Source of the DNA: JBFLVQ01 sp040758525
Lineage (GTDB): Bacteria > Acidobacteriota > Blastocatellia > Chloracidobacteriales > JADJPF01
DNA: 9,816 nucleotides
Assembly: GCA_040758525.1 (NCBI GenBank)
Contig: JBFLVQ010000349.1
Coordinates: 1 to 9,816 of the forward strand
Direction of reading: 5' to 3'
A program made the translations under genes and the position numbers. Below the pieces are notes generated by a model. That model was not told the DNA's origin. It saw only the letters and a program-made list of their open reading frames with translations, and searched no databases. Position 1 is the stretch's first letter. Every line of letters begins with the position of its first letter. Of the stretch, positions 1 through 8,556 are shown in pieces.

Positions 1-1
1 T

Positions 2-2047
2 CTATTGTCATCGAATATTGGATTGTCTGATATGGATATTAGTGATCCAGGATGTGGAATGCCAAAATTATCACCTGATACATTAGGGACAATTTTAGGA
101 TTAGAAGGAGTATTGCGCACTTCTCAAACACAATCTACTGTTTGGCCTGATCAGGTACGTTTACCCTTTCAACAGGCTTTAGGTAAGATATTAAACGCAC
201 CTGAAGAGAGCGTCACAGAAGTATTAGCGCCGCCTATCTATGGTCGCTGGCAAGCTGCACAAAGAACTGTTTCAGCAAATGGTCCATTATGGTTGCAAGA
301 ATTGAATCTAGATCCACGCTATCGAGTTGCTGCTGGGTTTGGCGCAATGGTGATAAAACAACAACAAGAACAGTTAATTGCATCAGCTTGGCAACAATTA
401 GGAGAGATTGAAAATTGTAATCGTCTATTACGACAGGCACAACTTGCACGAGAGATATCGTCATCGATCTATCAACGACGAATAAAACAACTATCTGCCG
501 ATCAATTCATGAAGGTTACACAACCTATCCATACAAAAGTACGTATTGGATTACAGACTGCGCGTGAGAAGGTACGTGAAAGTTTGTTACCTGAAACAGT
601 TTTATCCGTACCATTACGTAAAATTTCTGGTTTGCAGGGCTCTATTGCTAAACGATTGAAGAAAACTGGTAATATGGCAAAGCTCCAATTGGTAGAACGA
701 TTAGCTAAAGGTGAAATTGCTACGCTACCATTACGCACTGCTCCTCAAGGAATGGTTTCAATGGATGATGTTTTCCAGACACTACCAACTGCCATTAAGA
801 GTAGAGGGATAACTAAAGAGTTACTCTTCAAAAACCTGACCCCTCAAGCAGTGCAAACAGTAACAGCAAAACCAAATCTCTCTATCAATGTAGAAGGTAT
901 ATTAGCTAAAAAAGTGATCACCTCTACAGCAGTATCGGAAAGCGCTGATGCAACTCTATTTCGCAAAGCTGCTATTGCTAACTTAACCCATCTTACCAAT
1001 ATAGTGAAACCGGTTAATTTACCGCGCAAGCCATTAGAAATACCTCAAATTCAGACAAGCCTGTTAGACCAACTTAATCCTAGTCTTACTATTCTAGGTA
1101 AAGTTCGTCAACGTATTAGCACAAAAGAGAATATATGGGCACGCAAAGATCCACTTGAGCCAGTTATGGCACACCCAGAGTTTCCCCAACCTATGTACGA
1201 ACCATTACGAGAACTGGCCAAAGATCTATTCTTACCTGGATTAGACAAAGTTCCACCTAATACCATTAGTTTAGTTGAAGCTAACACACGCTTTATTGAA
1301 GCATATATGATAGGGCTTAATTATGAGATGGGTCGTGAATTGCTTTGGCGAGAGTATCCTACCGATCAACGTGGTACATATTTCCGCCAGTTCTGGGATG
1401 TGAGTGGTACATTATCCTCTTCTACTGCTTTACAACGGGAGAGTCTCAAAGATATCAAACCTATTCATACTTGGCGTAGTGATAAACATCTAGGTGAGAA
1501 TATTAGTGGCCCACTAACAACTGGATTATTAATACTGCTAATACGTGGCGAACTTTTGCGTCGTTATACTAATGCAATTATTTATGCGGTTAAAGCAGTA
1601 TGGTCAAAAGATCGTAAACGTCGAGAGTTAACAACAGAAGAACGCTATCCACTCTTTCGTGGTGATTTACCACCCGATGTTATTTTCTTGGGCTTCAATT
1701 TAACCAAAGAAGAAGCGTATGGCACTACCGATCCAAATGGATCACCAGGTTGGTTCTTTGTGATTCAACAACAACCTTGTGAACCACGCTTTGGACTTGA
1801 TGAAGTTAATCTGTCATCGCCACACTTTGGAGGTAATCCATTAAGCCGTAATAATCTTTCTTGGAGCCATATGGTTACTAATGAACAAGAATACCAAGCT
1901 CTCACACATGCACGTGCACTTGGTCGTTTATCAGGTATAAAGATTGAAAATGCTAATTGGGGCAATAATTCAGCCCATATGGCCTTCTTGACTTTACAAA
2001 ATCCGGTTCGTATTGCTGTGCATGCGGACACCCTTCTTGATAAATAG
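2..2047 (+). CDS. Uncharacterised conserved protein, 5'-truncated (gene 1 of a three-gene cluster)
   Basis: The frame is open to the left edge, so the true start is probably outside the window. A TTG at 5 and an ATG at 32 are in frame, but neither has a convincing ribosome binding site. Counting from the TTG, 680 residues are visible. Motif islands, in order: MDISDPGCGMP near 10-20; PPIYGRWQAA near 76-85; NLDPRYRVAAGFG at 101-113; a Gln-rich helical stretch with QLIASAWQQLGEI at 123-135 and LLRQAQLARE at 141-150; a basic, poorly patterned middle (about 180-375); then a dense C-terminal half with DPLEPVMAHPEFPQPMYEPL near 382-401, YPTDQRGTYFRQFWD at 451-465, LLIRGELLRRY near 512-522 and a VRIAVHADTLL terminus. 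From memory these blocks recur in large hypothetical proteins of diverse bacteria; no reaction is known to me. There is no signal peptide in the visible part and no catalytic motif. Gene 2 starts 17 nt after the TAG stop, which implies an operon. A structural or assembly role is inference only. Confidence 0.85.
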   Translation, partial: LLSSNIGLSDMDISDPGCGMPKLSPDTLGTILGLEGVLRTSQTQSTVWPDQVRLPFQQALGKILNAPEESVTEVLAPPIYGRWQAAQRTVSANGPLWLQELNLDPRYRVAAGFGAMVIKQQQEQLIASAWQQLGEIENCNRLLRQAQLAREISSSIYQRRIKQLSADQFMKVTQPIHTKVRIGLQTAREKVRESLLPETVLSVPLRKISGLQGSIAKRLKKTGNMAKLQLVERLAKGEIATLPLRTAPQGMVSMDDVFQTLPTAIKSRGITKELLFKNLTPQAVQTVTAKPNLSINVEGILAKKVITSTAVSESADATLFRKAAIANLTHLTNIVKPVNLPRKPLEIPQIQTSLLDQLNPSLTILGKVRQRISTKENIWARKDPLEPVMAHPEFPQPMYEPLRELAKDLFLPGLDKVPPNTISLVEANTRFIEAYMIGLNYEMGRELLWREYPTDQRGTYFRQFWDVSGTLSSSTALQRESLKDIKPIHTWRSDKHLGENISGPLTTGLLILLIRGELLRRYTNAIIYAVKAVWSKDRKRRELTTEERYPLFRGDLPPDVIFLGFNLTKEEAYGTTDPNGSPGWFFVIQQQPCEPRFGLDEVNLSSPHFGGNPLSRNNLSWSHMVTNEQEYQALTHARALGRLSGIKIENANWGNNSAHMAFLTLQNPVRIAVHADTLLDK

Positions 2048-2064
2048 AAAGAAACAGAATAGCC

Positions 2065-5000
2065 ATGAGTCAACCGCCCAATATTCGTGATGAAATATCG
2101 AAAGCTCGTTCAGAAATTGAAAATGCTGAGCGGCAAGCAGCAGAGATAGCTGCACAGTTAGCACAAACTGAAAGTGAGATAAAAGTCTTACGACGTCGCC
2201 AGAACAACATAGATCTTAATACTATGATGGCACGTGCTACTGATCTAAGGCGTGTTCGTGCAGAGGCGCTTGCCCGTGCTGCGAAAGCTCGCCAGCGATT
2301 AAATAGTCTTTTGGAGAGTCTGATCAATTCATCAAGTACTAATGATGTAATAAGTTTGGTTAAGACCGATCTTCCTATTGCATTACTACCGGTAAGATTA
2401 GAGACACGTTTTGTATCTGTGCCGAATGGTACACAGTTATTAATACGTGTTTACCCTGACGATCTACATGTAGATACTCATGAAACAGAATTGACTGATG
2501 AAGAGTTAGAGCTGGGAAAAACTTTTTGGCAGCAGAGCTGGCGTGCTGCCTCTGATTTGGAACGCAAGAAACGTGCTTGGGGACAGCTTGCTGAGCGTTT
2601 TGGCGCACGTCGCGCTGCTTGGATTGCACGAACTCTACAACCATTAAATCCATTAGATCAGCCTAATACTCCATTGGCAGAGACAGCGACTTTAGCAAAA
2701 ATGCCGCAGTTTCCCCAGGTGTCACACCGTGCTGAATCTTGGGCACGCGCGGCACGTACAATGGTTCTACCGGATCGTTGGGTAGCACTGGGTTATCGTG
2801 GTAAGACACGAGTTTTTACAGCTTGGGGACGTACCATTCCAGATTCTTTGCCAGTTGGTCCTGATCCACAATTGTTAACACAATCACCTACTAATGATGA
2901 ACCAATAGTCGATCAAGGTATGCGTTGGATGGTCGATTTTGAAGAAGCAGTACGAGTAGGAATGGGGTTACGTGTTCCTTTACAACCTATCGAAGCGACT
3001 CAAGGGCTCGATCGATTAATTGTATTAGGAGTAAAAGCATCGCTCAATGCAGTAGAGTCGGCTAAGCGATTAGAACAGTTATTTGAAGCGCACCGTTATA
3101 CAGATGGATTAGATTTTATACAGCAAGGTACCCCAACCAATAATACTGAAGATCTTCCTGCTGGTTATACTTCTCGCGAACCAGATCAAGAGATTATCTA
3201 TAATATGGAGCTAGTTAAGCCAATTATACCATTGAGTGATAATTCGGATGGTAGTCTTTGTGCAAAAGCCTTAGGTATCGATCTAGCTATTTTAGCTCGT
3301 ACAAAACATACTGATAGCACAACACAGCTTGATGCTCGTAATATGAATACAGCGTTATGGTCTGCTACCTGGGGTTATTTTTTGTCTCAGATGATGGCAG
3401 AAACATTTTCTCCTGCAGATATCAGTTATGGGCGAAGACATTTTATTGATTATGTTCGTGCCGCTGGTCCATTACCAGCACTACGTATTGGCAGACAACC
3501 TTATGGTATTTTACCTGTTACTTCTCTTGATCGATGGACATCTTTAGAAGGCTCAAATACTGATACAGCTATTGTAACTTTCCTGCGTTCATTGCGAAAT
3601 GTTTGGCGTCGTGCAGTTGAGCAGGTGCCTTGTATTACCGATAGTGATGATGCTGGTCAAGTTTTACTACAGATCTTAAGCCAGCAAGCAACCTCAAGTA
3701 GTTACCAGATACGTAGTGTACTAGGGGCAAATTATTTAAACAGTATCTGGTCTTTTTTAGGGCAGGATTTGACAGAAGGTTGGTGGCAGCACTTTGTGTC
3801 TATGTCTTCTACTATATTAAAAACATTAGCAGTGCAATGGCAGCCTAGGCTTGCGCGTGCTAGTTTTGCACCAGAAGCATTACCTCTGCCTGGAGCATTG
3901 GTGCGTACTGGTATTGCTACTGAAATGGATAATCTTGGTCGCACTATTGATTCAAATTATATACTTTGGTTATGTTCGCCTGGTACTAGTCTTGAGGATA
4001 TACGTAATGAGAAATGGCCAGGCGGCAAACCAAATGCCTTGCTCTATCTGTTGTTGCGTCATGCTACTTTGCTTGAATATGCTAATGCATCATTCAATAT
4101 TATGTTAGAGCGCAAAATGGTTACTATTGCGGATCGCCTTGAACCAGAGCTTATTGATATACAATCACAGAAATCAACAGCAACGGTATGGCGACAACTG
4201 AGCAGATCAATAGTCGATCTGACCAGCAATATTTCGATCGGTGATTATTTACAGCGTCTAAAAAAATATGACACTGCTGAAGTAAAACAGTTTGGTGAAT
4301 TTCGACAAAGCTTACAATATTTATATACTAAACCTATTGTGGTTTTAGAACAGCTTATCACAGAAACGCTGGATCTATGCTCGCATCGCCTGGATGCTTG
4401 GATCACATCATATGCTACTAAACGATTACAATGGTTACGTCAGCGAAAGCCAGATGGGATCTATTTAGGTGGTTATGGTTGGGTAGAAAATTTACGTCCT
4501 GCTACACCATACCATCAGATTACTCCTCCCACAGGAGAACAAGCCCCGCTTTCTGTTTCAGATACTAATGCTGGCTTCTTACATGCGCCATCATTAAATC
4601 AGGCTGCTACTGCAGCAATCTTGCGTAGTGGTGCACTCTCTCATAAGAGTAATGATGGAGATAGTAATTTAGCGATAGATCTCTCTTCTGAGAGAGTGCG
4701 CTTGGCACTATGGTTGTTGGATGGTGTACGCCAAGGACAACCACTGGCTGCTCTACTGGGATTTAGATTTGAGCGGGGATTACATGAAAACTATCCGGGC
4801 TTAAAATTGGATCAGTACATACAACCTTTTCGGCGGCTTGCACCATTAGTAGCAAAAAAGCTTGAGACTACCGATGCGCCTGTAGAATCGATTGCTGCTA
4901 ACAATGTTGTAGATGGACTTGGCTTGCGGCAAATGTGGAAAGCAGCAACTATTCCATTTGGCAAAGTACCTCTACCAGCAGTTGGAACACCCGAATACAA

Positions 5001-6669
5001 TGCTATCATTTCTGAATTGACTACTATTGACAATGCTATTGATGCAATAGCCGATCTAACCATTGCAGAAGGTGTGTATCAATTAGTGCAAGGAAACCCT
5101 CTACGCGCAGGGGCAGCACTTGATGCGGTTAATGGTGGCGAATCGCCATTAACAGAGCCAGAAGTAGTACGTACTCCACGTACCGGTATAGGACTTACTC
5201 ACCGAATTCTTACTCTTTTTCCTAGCGATATTACTACTATGGCAGCTTGGCATATCAATAATGAGAAAGTTAAATCGCGTAGTGTACGATATGCTGCTGA
5301 GCCTTATTTAAGCGCCTGGGTTGCGCAATTATTAGGTGAACCAACAAAATATCGTTGTCGTGCAGATTATCTAACTAATGATGATGAGGTGCTAAGTAGT
5401 AGAGAAGTGAATCTTGCTGAACTAGAGCTTTTGCCTCTTGATGTTATCTATCTGGCTAATATAGAAGCTCAACATTCTGAACTAGAGAAACTACTTATTT
5501 ATTATTTGAAGCGTACTAGACCAGTAAATGTATCAGCAACTGTGACAATAAGATTGGATCTTACTCGTGATCCTGCTTGGTCAATAGATCTGATCAGTTT
5601 TGCTGAATTAATGGAGATTGCTGGGGCGATTCGCAAGCTTGTCTCAAAAGCGCGTGCAGTCGATGCGCGTGACTTATCCTTACCTGAAGATGCTACTTTA
5701 TCAGGAATCAATTCGCTAGAATTAAAATCACGTGCTGATCGTGCAGTAAAAGTATTGAGAGAGTCACTAAACAGATTAACTGCTACTGAGCCTGAGATGC
5801 TACGCGAGGCATTGCTTGCCACTACCTACTTTGGTATTCCAAATGCAATTCCTGATTCTGCTTCTGGTAACACTTCTCAAGAATTAGAACTGCTACTTGC
5901 ACAAGCAGCATCGATTCAGAAAGAGGTAGTCCAGCGTCTGGAGAAAGCCGAGCAGCAAAGTGATGATTTAATGCGATTGCGAGCCATCTTTGGAGAAGAT
6001 TTCCCGCTACTTACTATTTTTACTGTGCAAAATAGCGATGAACTGAATGCCAGCTTTGCTGCTAGTAGAGCATTGCAAGGAAATGATCCTTTTGCTGCTT
6101 TAGTATGGTTTCAACGTATCACACGAGTGCGTGAAGCGGCTGCAAAACTGGATAAAGTTTTGATGTTTACAGAAGCTTGTGGTAATACTATGACAAGTTT
6201 TCATGTTGGCCAACTTCCTTACCAAGAGAATGATCGTTGGATAGGTTTACCTTCTTTGCCTGATAAGCCTATTGGCGGAGGCCGTCTTTCGCTAGTTGCT
6301 CATTTTGGCACTGCTATCGACTTCAAGAAACCACTGGTAGGATTGCTTATCGATGAATGGGGAGAGGTTATTCCTAATAGAAGTGAGATTACTGGATTAG
6401 CTTTTCATTTTGATGAGCCAAATGCGCATGCGCCTCAAGCTATCCTATTAGCATTACCACCTAAAGAGCAACCCAATTGGGAATTGGATACATTAGCTGC
6501 TACTCTACTTGAGTCAATGGAGTTGGCCAAACTGCGTGCGGTTGATCCTGATATCCTTGGTGAAGTTGGACATTTCTTACCAGCACTCTATTTTGCTAAT
6601 AATGTTACAGGGGATACTATTGCTGTTGATTTCTCGCGAGCCAATGATATCCCGCCACAAGGAGATTAA
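2065..6669 (+). CDS. Giant uncharacterised conserved protein with N-terminal coiled coil (gene 2)
   Basis: This 1534-residue protein starts at ATG 2065, 17 nt after gene 1. The leader is purine-rich (GAAAGAAACAGAA) but lacks a good Shine-Dalgarno, so translation may be coupled to gene 1. Residues about 8-95 are an Ala/Glu/Arg-rich predicted coiled coil. Motif islands follow: LPIALLPVRLETRF from 103; RVYPDDLHVDTHE at 128-140; RIGRQPYGILP at 474-484; YLGGYGWVENLRP at 800-812; GFLHAPSLNQAATAAILRSG from 837; ERVRLALWLLDGVRQGQPL from 876; a second helical, probably coiled segment at about 1272-1303 leading into RLRAIFGEDFPLL from 1304; and a C-terminal block LLIDEWGEVIPNRSEITG at 1427-1444, then FDEPNA and AKLRAVDPDILGEVG. 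I recall these blocks from very large hypothetical proteins in unrelated phyla. There is no signal peptide, transmembrane segment, Walker motif or recognisable active site. The size, coiled coils and lack of catalytic residues suggest a scaffold or component of a large complex (inference). An unusual 17-bp inverted repeat lies inside at 4633-4699. Confidence 0.93.
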   Translation: MSQPPNIRDEISKARSEIENAERQAAEIAAQLAQTESEIKVLRRRQNNIDLNTMMARATDLRRVRAEALARAAKARQRLNSLLESLINSSSTNDVISLVKTDLPIALLPVRLETRFVSVPNGTQLLIRVYPDDLHVDTHETELTDEELELGKTFWQQSWRAASDLERKKRAWGQLAERFGARRAAWIARTLQPLNPLDQPNTPLAETATLAKMPQFPQVSHRAESWARAARTMVLPDRWVALGYRGKTRVFTAWGRTIPDSLPVGPDPQLLTQSPTNDEPIVDQGMRWMVDFEEAVRVGMGLRVPLQPIEATQGLDRLIVLGVKASLNAVESAKRLEQLFEAHRYTDGLDFIQQGTPTNNTEDLPAGYTSREPDQEIIYNMELVKPIIPLSDNSDGSLCAKALGIDLAILARTKHTDSTTQLDARNMNTALWSATWGYFLSQMMAETFSPADISYGRRHFIDYVRAAGPLPALRIGRQPYGILPVTSLDRWTSLEGSNTDTAIVTFLRSLRNVWRRAVEQVPCITDSDDAGQVLLQILSQQATSSSYQIRSVLGANYLNSIWSFLGQDLTEGWWQHFVSMSSTILKTLAVQWQPRLARASFAPEALPLPGALVRTGIATEMDNLGRTIDSNYILWLCSPGTSLEDIRNEKWPGGKPNALLYLLLRHATLLEYANASFNIMLERKMVTIADRLEPELIDIQSQKSTATVWRQLSRSIVDLTSNISIGDYLQRLKKYDTAEVKQFGEFRQSLQYLYTKPIVVLEQLITETLDLCSHRLDAWITSYATKRLQWLRQRKPDGIYLGGYGWVENLRPATPYHQITPPTGEQAPLSVSDTNAGFLHAPSLNQAATAAILRSGALSHKSNDGDSNLAIDLSSERVRLALWLLDGVRQGQPLAALLGFRFERGLHENYPGLKLDQYIQPFRRLAPLVAKKLETTDAPVESIAANNVVDGLGLRQMWKAATIPFGKVPLPAVGTPEYNAIISELTTIDNAIDAIADLTIAEGVYQLVQGNPLRAGAALDAVNGGESPLTEPEVVRTPRTGIGLTHRILTLFPSDITTMAAWHINNEKVKSRSVRYAAEPYLSAWVAQLLGEPTKYRCRADYLTNDDEVLSSREVNLAELELLPLDVIYLANIEAQHSELEKLLIYYLKRTRPVNVSATVTIRLDLTRDPAWSIDLISFAELMEIAGAIRKLVSKARAVDARDLSLPEDATLSGINSLELKSRADRAVKVLRESLNRLTATEPEMLREALLATTYFGIPNAIPDSASGNTSQELELLLAQAASIQKEVVQRLEKAEQQSDDLMRLRAIFGEDFPLLTIFTVQNSDELNASFAASRALQGNDPFAALVWFQRITRVREAAAKLDKVLMFTEACGNTMTSFHVGQLPYQENDRWIGLPSLPDKPIGGGRLSLVAHFGTAIDFKKPLVGLLIDEWGEVIPNRSEITGLAFHFDEPNAHAPQAILLALPPKEQPNWELDTLAATLLESMELAKLRAVDPDILGEVGHFLPALYFANNVTGDTIAVDFSRANDIPPQGD
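4633..4699. repeat. Intragenic inverted repeat, 17-bp arms, 33-nt loop
   Basis: The left arm GCACTCTCTCATAAGAG (4633-4649) pairs with the right arm CTCTTCTGAGAGAGTGC (4683-4699) at 16 of 17 positions. The outer 11 pairs are uninterrupted, there is one T/C mismatch (4644/4688), and five more pairs follow. The loop is 4650-4682. It lies inside gene 2, between the regions encoding GFLHAPSLNQAATAAILRSG and ERVRLALWLLDG, so both arms are also coding. A match of this length and spacing is unlikely by chance in 10 kb, although codon and amino-acid constraints weaken that estimate. There is no T-run after the right arm, so it does not look like an intrinsic terminator. A function in mRNA folding, processing or translation pausing is speculative. 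Confidence 0.6.
6659..6664 (+). promoter_or_regulatory. Strong Shine-Dalgarno AAGGAG for gene 3
   Basis: AAGGAG lies inside the last codons of gene 2, ending 10 nt before the ATG at 6675. It fixes that ATG as the start of gene 3. It contrasts with the weak leader of gene 2, so gene 3 can recruit ribosomes independently although it sits only 5 nt after the gene 2 stop. Confidence 0.8.
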
Positions 6670-6674
6670 CTATT

Positions 6675-8399
6675 ATGCCTTCCATTACCACCTGGACACG
6701 ACTTGAGCCACGTACTCGTAATGAAGATATACGAGTTGGTCTACAGGCAAAGATACATGATCCTCTTTGGTTACTGGCTCGCCAATGGCAATTAGGGGAA
6801 TTTAAGGGAGAGGATGCTGCTTCGCCGATTATGGCACGATTACAGGCAGAATGTGCGCGTCTTACTCGTTATCGTCCTGGACGGTTTAATGATGGTGTTG
6901 CTACCGCTATTCAAAACTATGATAGTAATACTATTGCACTAGAGACACTGGTTGAGCGTGAAGAGATTCATAATAAAAAAGTGGAAAAGTTACATCTTGC
7001 TGTAGAAGCAGGCTTACATTTCTTACGCCTGCTAGCAGACCGTGGTCTATCTGCTTATCGTAACGCTTACCTTACTCACTATGCATTACCATTTCCTTCT
7101 GAGATGGAAAAAGAGAGACTAGATCGTGATAGTCTACAGTTTTGGCAGACAATGGCTAAACGTGTTCCTGATGGTGAGCGGCTCTATCTAGACTTACGCG
7201 CTGCGCTACGCCCAACAGTTAGCAGAATAGTTAAGCCATCTGTATTACCTATCCAGCCGATAATTAAAGAAGTGGATCGCGAGAAGGTTATTGAACTTGC
7301 CAATACTTGGTTGCAATGGTACGAAACAATTTTTAGCGAGCCTACTACTAGCAAGTCATCTTGGCTTCCTGAACGCATGGAATATGAGTTTGCTGTTGCC
7401 GCAAAAACAACTGTAGGAGAAGTGGTATTAACAGCGCCAGAATATGCAACAGGAGATCTTGATTGGCACACATTTAACATTTACCCAGGTGCTTCTTTGG
7501 GAGCAAGTGTAGATGTAGAGCAGATTAGTCAAACTACTATTCCTGTACCGGTAAGCTATCCTGGTATGCCAGCTTCTCGTTGGTGGGAGTTTGAAGATGC
7601 GCGTAGCGATTTTAGCGTTGTCCAGGCAGAACCGGAAGATTTAGCTAAACTGTTATTATTAGAGTTTGCTTTTATTTATAGCAATGACTGGTTTATTGTA
7701 CCAGTGGAAATAAAAGTAGGTTCGCTATGTCGTATTTCTTCGCTGGTAATAACCGACAGTTTTGGCGAACGTATTCTTATTCGTGCAGCTAACGAAATCG
7801 ATAAAGAGGGGATGGACTGGTCGATCTTTACCTTATCTACGGATCGACGTAGTAATGTAAGCAAACCAGTAAAAAGTCAACCACTACTATTTCTTCCCCC
7901 TGTGCTTGCTACTAACTTGCAGAGCAAAGCAATAGAAGAGGTACTATTTTTACGTGACGAGAATGCCAATATGGCTTGGGCAGTAGAGCAGATTATTGAA
8001 AATCGTATTGGACAACCTATTAATCGTGCACAATCACAAAAACAGACAGTAGAGAAGAGACCTAGTAATTCTTCTCTTACGCCATTAGTCTATCGATTTG
8101 CTACTAATGTCCCAGACTATTGGTACCCTCTACTACCATCACCATTACAAGAAAACTCCTTTCAATTTAAGCTTGGTTCACAGTCTGGAAGTTTGCCTAA
8201 AGGTGCAATCTTAAAAACAGCAACAGGAGAAAAATTGACTATACAGGAAGAAGAGATTCCTCGTACTGGCTTACGTGTCACGCGCGCCTATCAATATACA
8301 CGTTGGCTTGATGGACTGATACATCTATGGATGGGAAGGAAAAAAGAGTCTGGACGAGGGCAAGCAGCAAGTGAACTAAGATTTGATATTTTAGAATAG
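6675..8399 (+). CDS. Uncharacterised conserved Trp/Arg-rich protein (gene 3)
   Basis: This 574-residue protein starts at ATG 6675, supported by AAGGAG at 6659-6664 and only 5 nt after gene 2. The N-terminus is the strongest landmark: TRLEPRTRNEDIRVGLQAKI (8-27) followed by DPLWLLARQWQLGEFKGEDA (29-48). Later blocks are LETLVEREEI near 95, MEYEFAVAA at 235-243, GDLDWHTFNIYPG at 260-272, YPGMPASRWWEFEDA at 295-309, NDWFIVPVE at 337-345, EEVLFLRDENANMAWAVE at 421-438, VPDYWYPLLP at 479-488 and a basic C-terminus ending in LRFDILE. From memory this pattern defines a recurrent hypothetical protein family found next to homologues of genes 1 and 2 in unrelated bacteria. The sequence is full length with no frameshift. 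No signal peptide, transmembrane helix or catalytic motif is visible. The many aromatic-plus-acidic clusters would suit a beta-rich structural protein, but that is inference. Confidence 0.93.
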   Translation: MPSITTWTRLEPRTRNEDIRVGLQAKIHDPLWLLARQWQLGEFKGEDAASPIMARLQAECARLTRYRPGRFNDGVATAIQNYDSNTIALETLVEREEIHNKKVEKLHLAVEAGLHFLRLLADRGLSAYRNAYLTHYALPFPSEMEKERLDRDSLQFWQTMAKRVPDGERLYLDLRAALRPTVSRIVKPSVLPIQPIIKEVDREKVIELANTWLQWYETIFSEPTTSKSSWLPERMEYEFAVAAKTTVGEVVLTAPEYATGDLDWHTFNIYPGASLGASVDVEQISQTTIPVPVSYPGMPASRWWEFEDARSDFSVVQAEPEDLAKLLLLEFAFIYSNDWFIVPVEIKVGSLCRISSLVITDSFGERILIRAANEIDKEGMDWSIFTLSTDRRSNVSKPVKSQPLLFLPPVLATNLQSKAIEEVLFLRDENANMAWAVEQIIENRIGQPINRAQSQKQTVEKRPSNSSLTPLVYRFATNVPDYWYPLLPSPLQENSFQFKLGSQSGSLPKGAILKTATGEKLTIQEEEIPRTGLRVTRAYQYTRWLDGLIHLWMGRKKESGRGQAASELRFDILE

Positions 8400-8444
8400 G
8401 TTCAACCCTCTCTGATCCAATTTAGTGTTGTTAAAAACGGAATA

Positions 8445-8473
8445 TTGACAATAGACTTTACCTGCAATTTATG
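8445..8473 (+). promoter_or_regulatory. Candidate sigma70-type promoter for the kinase gene
   Basis: A perfect -35 hexamer TTGACA (8445-8450) is followed after 17 nt by TTTATG (8468-8473), which matches TATAAT at only 3 of 6 positions. The position, about 100 nt upstream of the kinase start and beyond the end of gene 3, is suitable. The weak -10 makes this a tentative call. Confidence 0.3.
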
Positions 8474-8556
8474 CCATTCTATTACCTCAATTACTAAACG
8501 GTTAAGCACTAATAGCGCAGTAAAAACACCTCATGCAAACTGCTTATATATCTTCC

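Noticed and set aside
1508..1560. Hydrophobic run in gene 1 (TTGLLILLIRGELL) as a membrane segment
   Set aside because: Only about eight uninterrupted hydrophobic residues before Arg and Glu, too short for a transmembrane helix; more likely a buried helix.
5128..5153. 8-bp hairpin GTTAATGG / CCATTAAC with a 10-nt loop in gene 2
   Set aside because: About one or two 8-bp stems with short loops are expected by chance in a window this long; there is no T-run and it lies in coding sequence.
5502..5822. 106-codon minus-strand ORF, the longest antisense ORF
   Set aside because: It is a shadow of gene 2, with Ser/Ala/Arg-rich composition typical of antisense reading and no recognisable domain; the other antisense ORFs were rejected on the same grounds.
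2065..6669. Apparent excess of GATC sites in gene 2
   Set aside because: By eye they are somewhat frequent, but Asp GAT and Ile ATC codon use can explain this, and no longer conserved site such as GCGATCGC was seen.
6509..6706. 65-codon + strand ORF across the gene 2/gene 3 junction
   Set aside because: It overlaps both well-supported genes in another frame, has low-complexity Leu/Ile-rich content and no ribosome site of its own.
8051..8077. 8-bp purine/pyrimidine hairpin AGAGAAGA / TCTTCTCT in gene 3
   Set aside because: Chance-level stem length, within a well-supported coding region and without terminator features.
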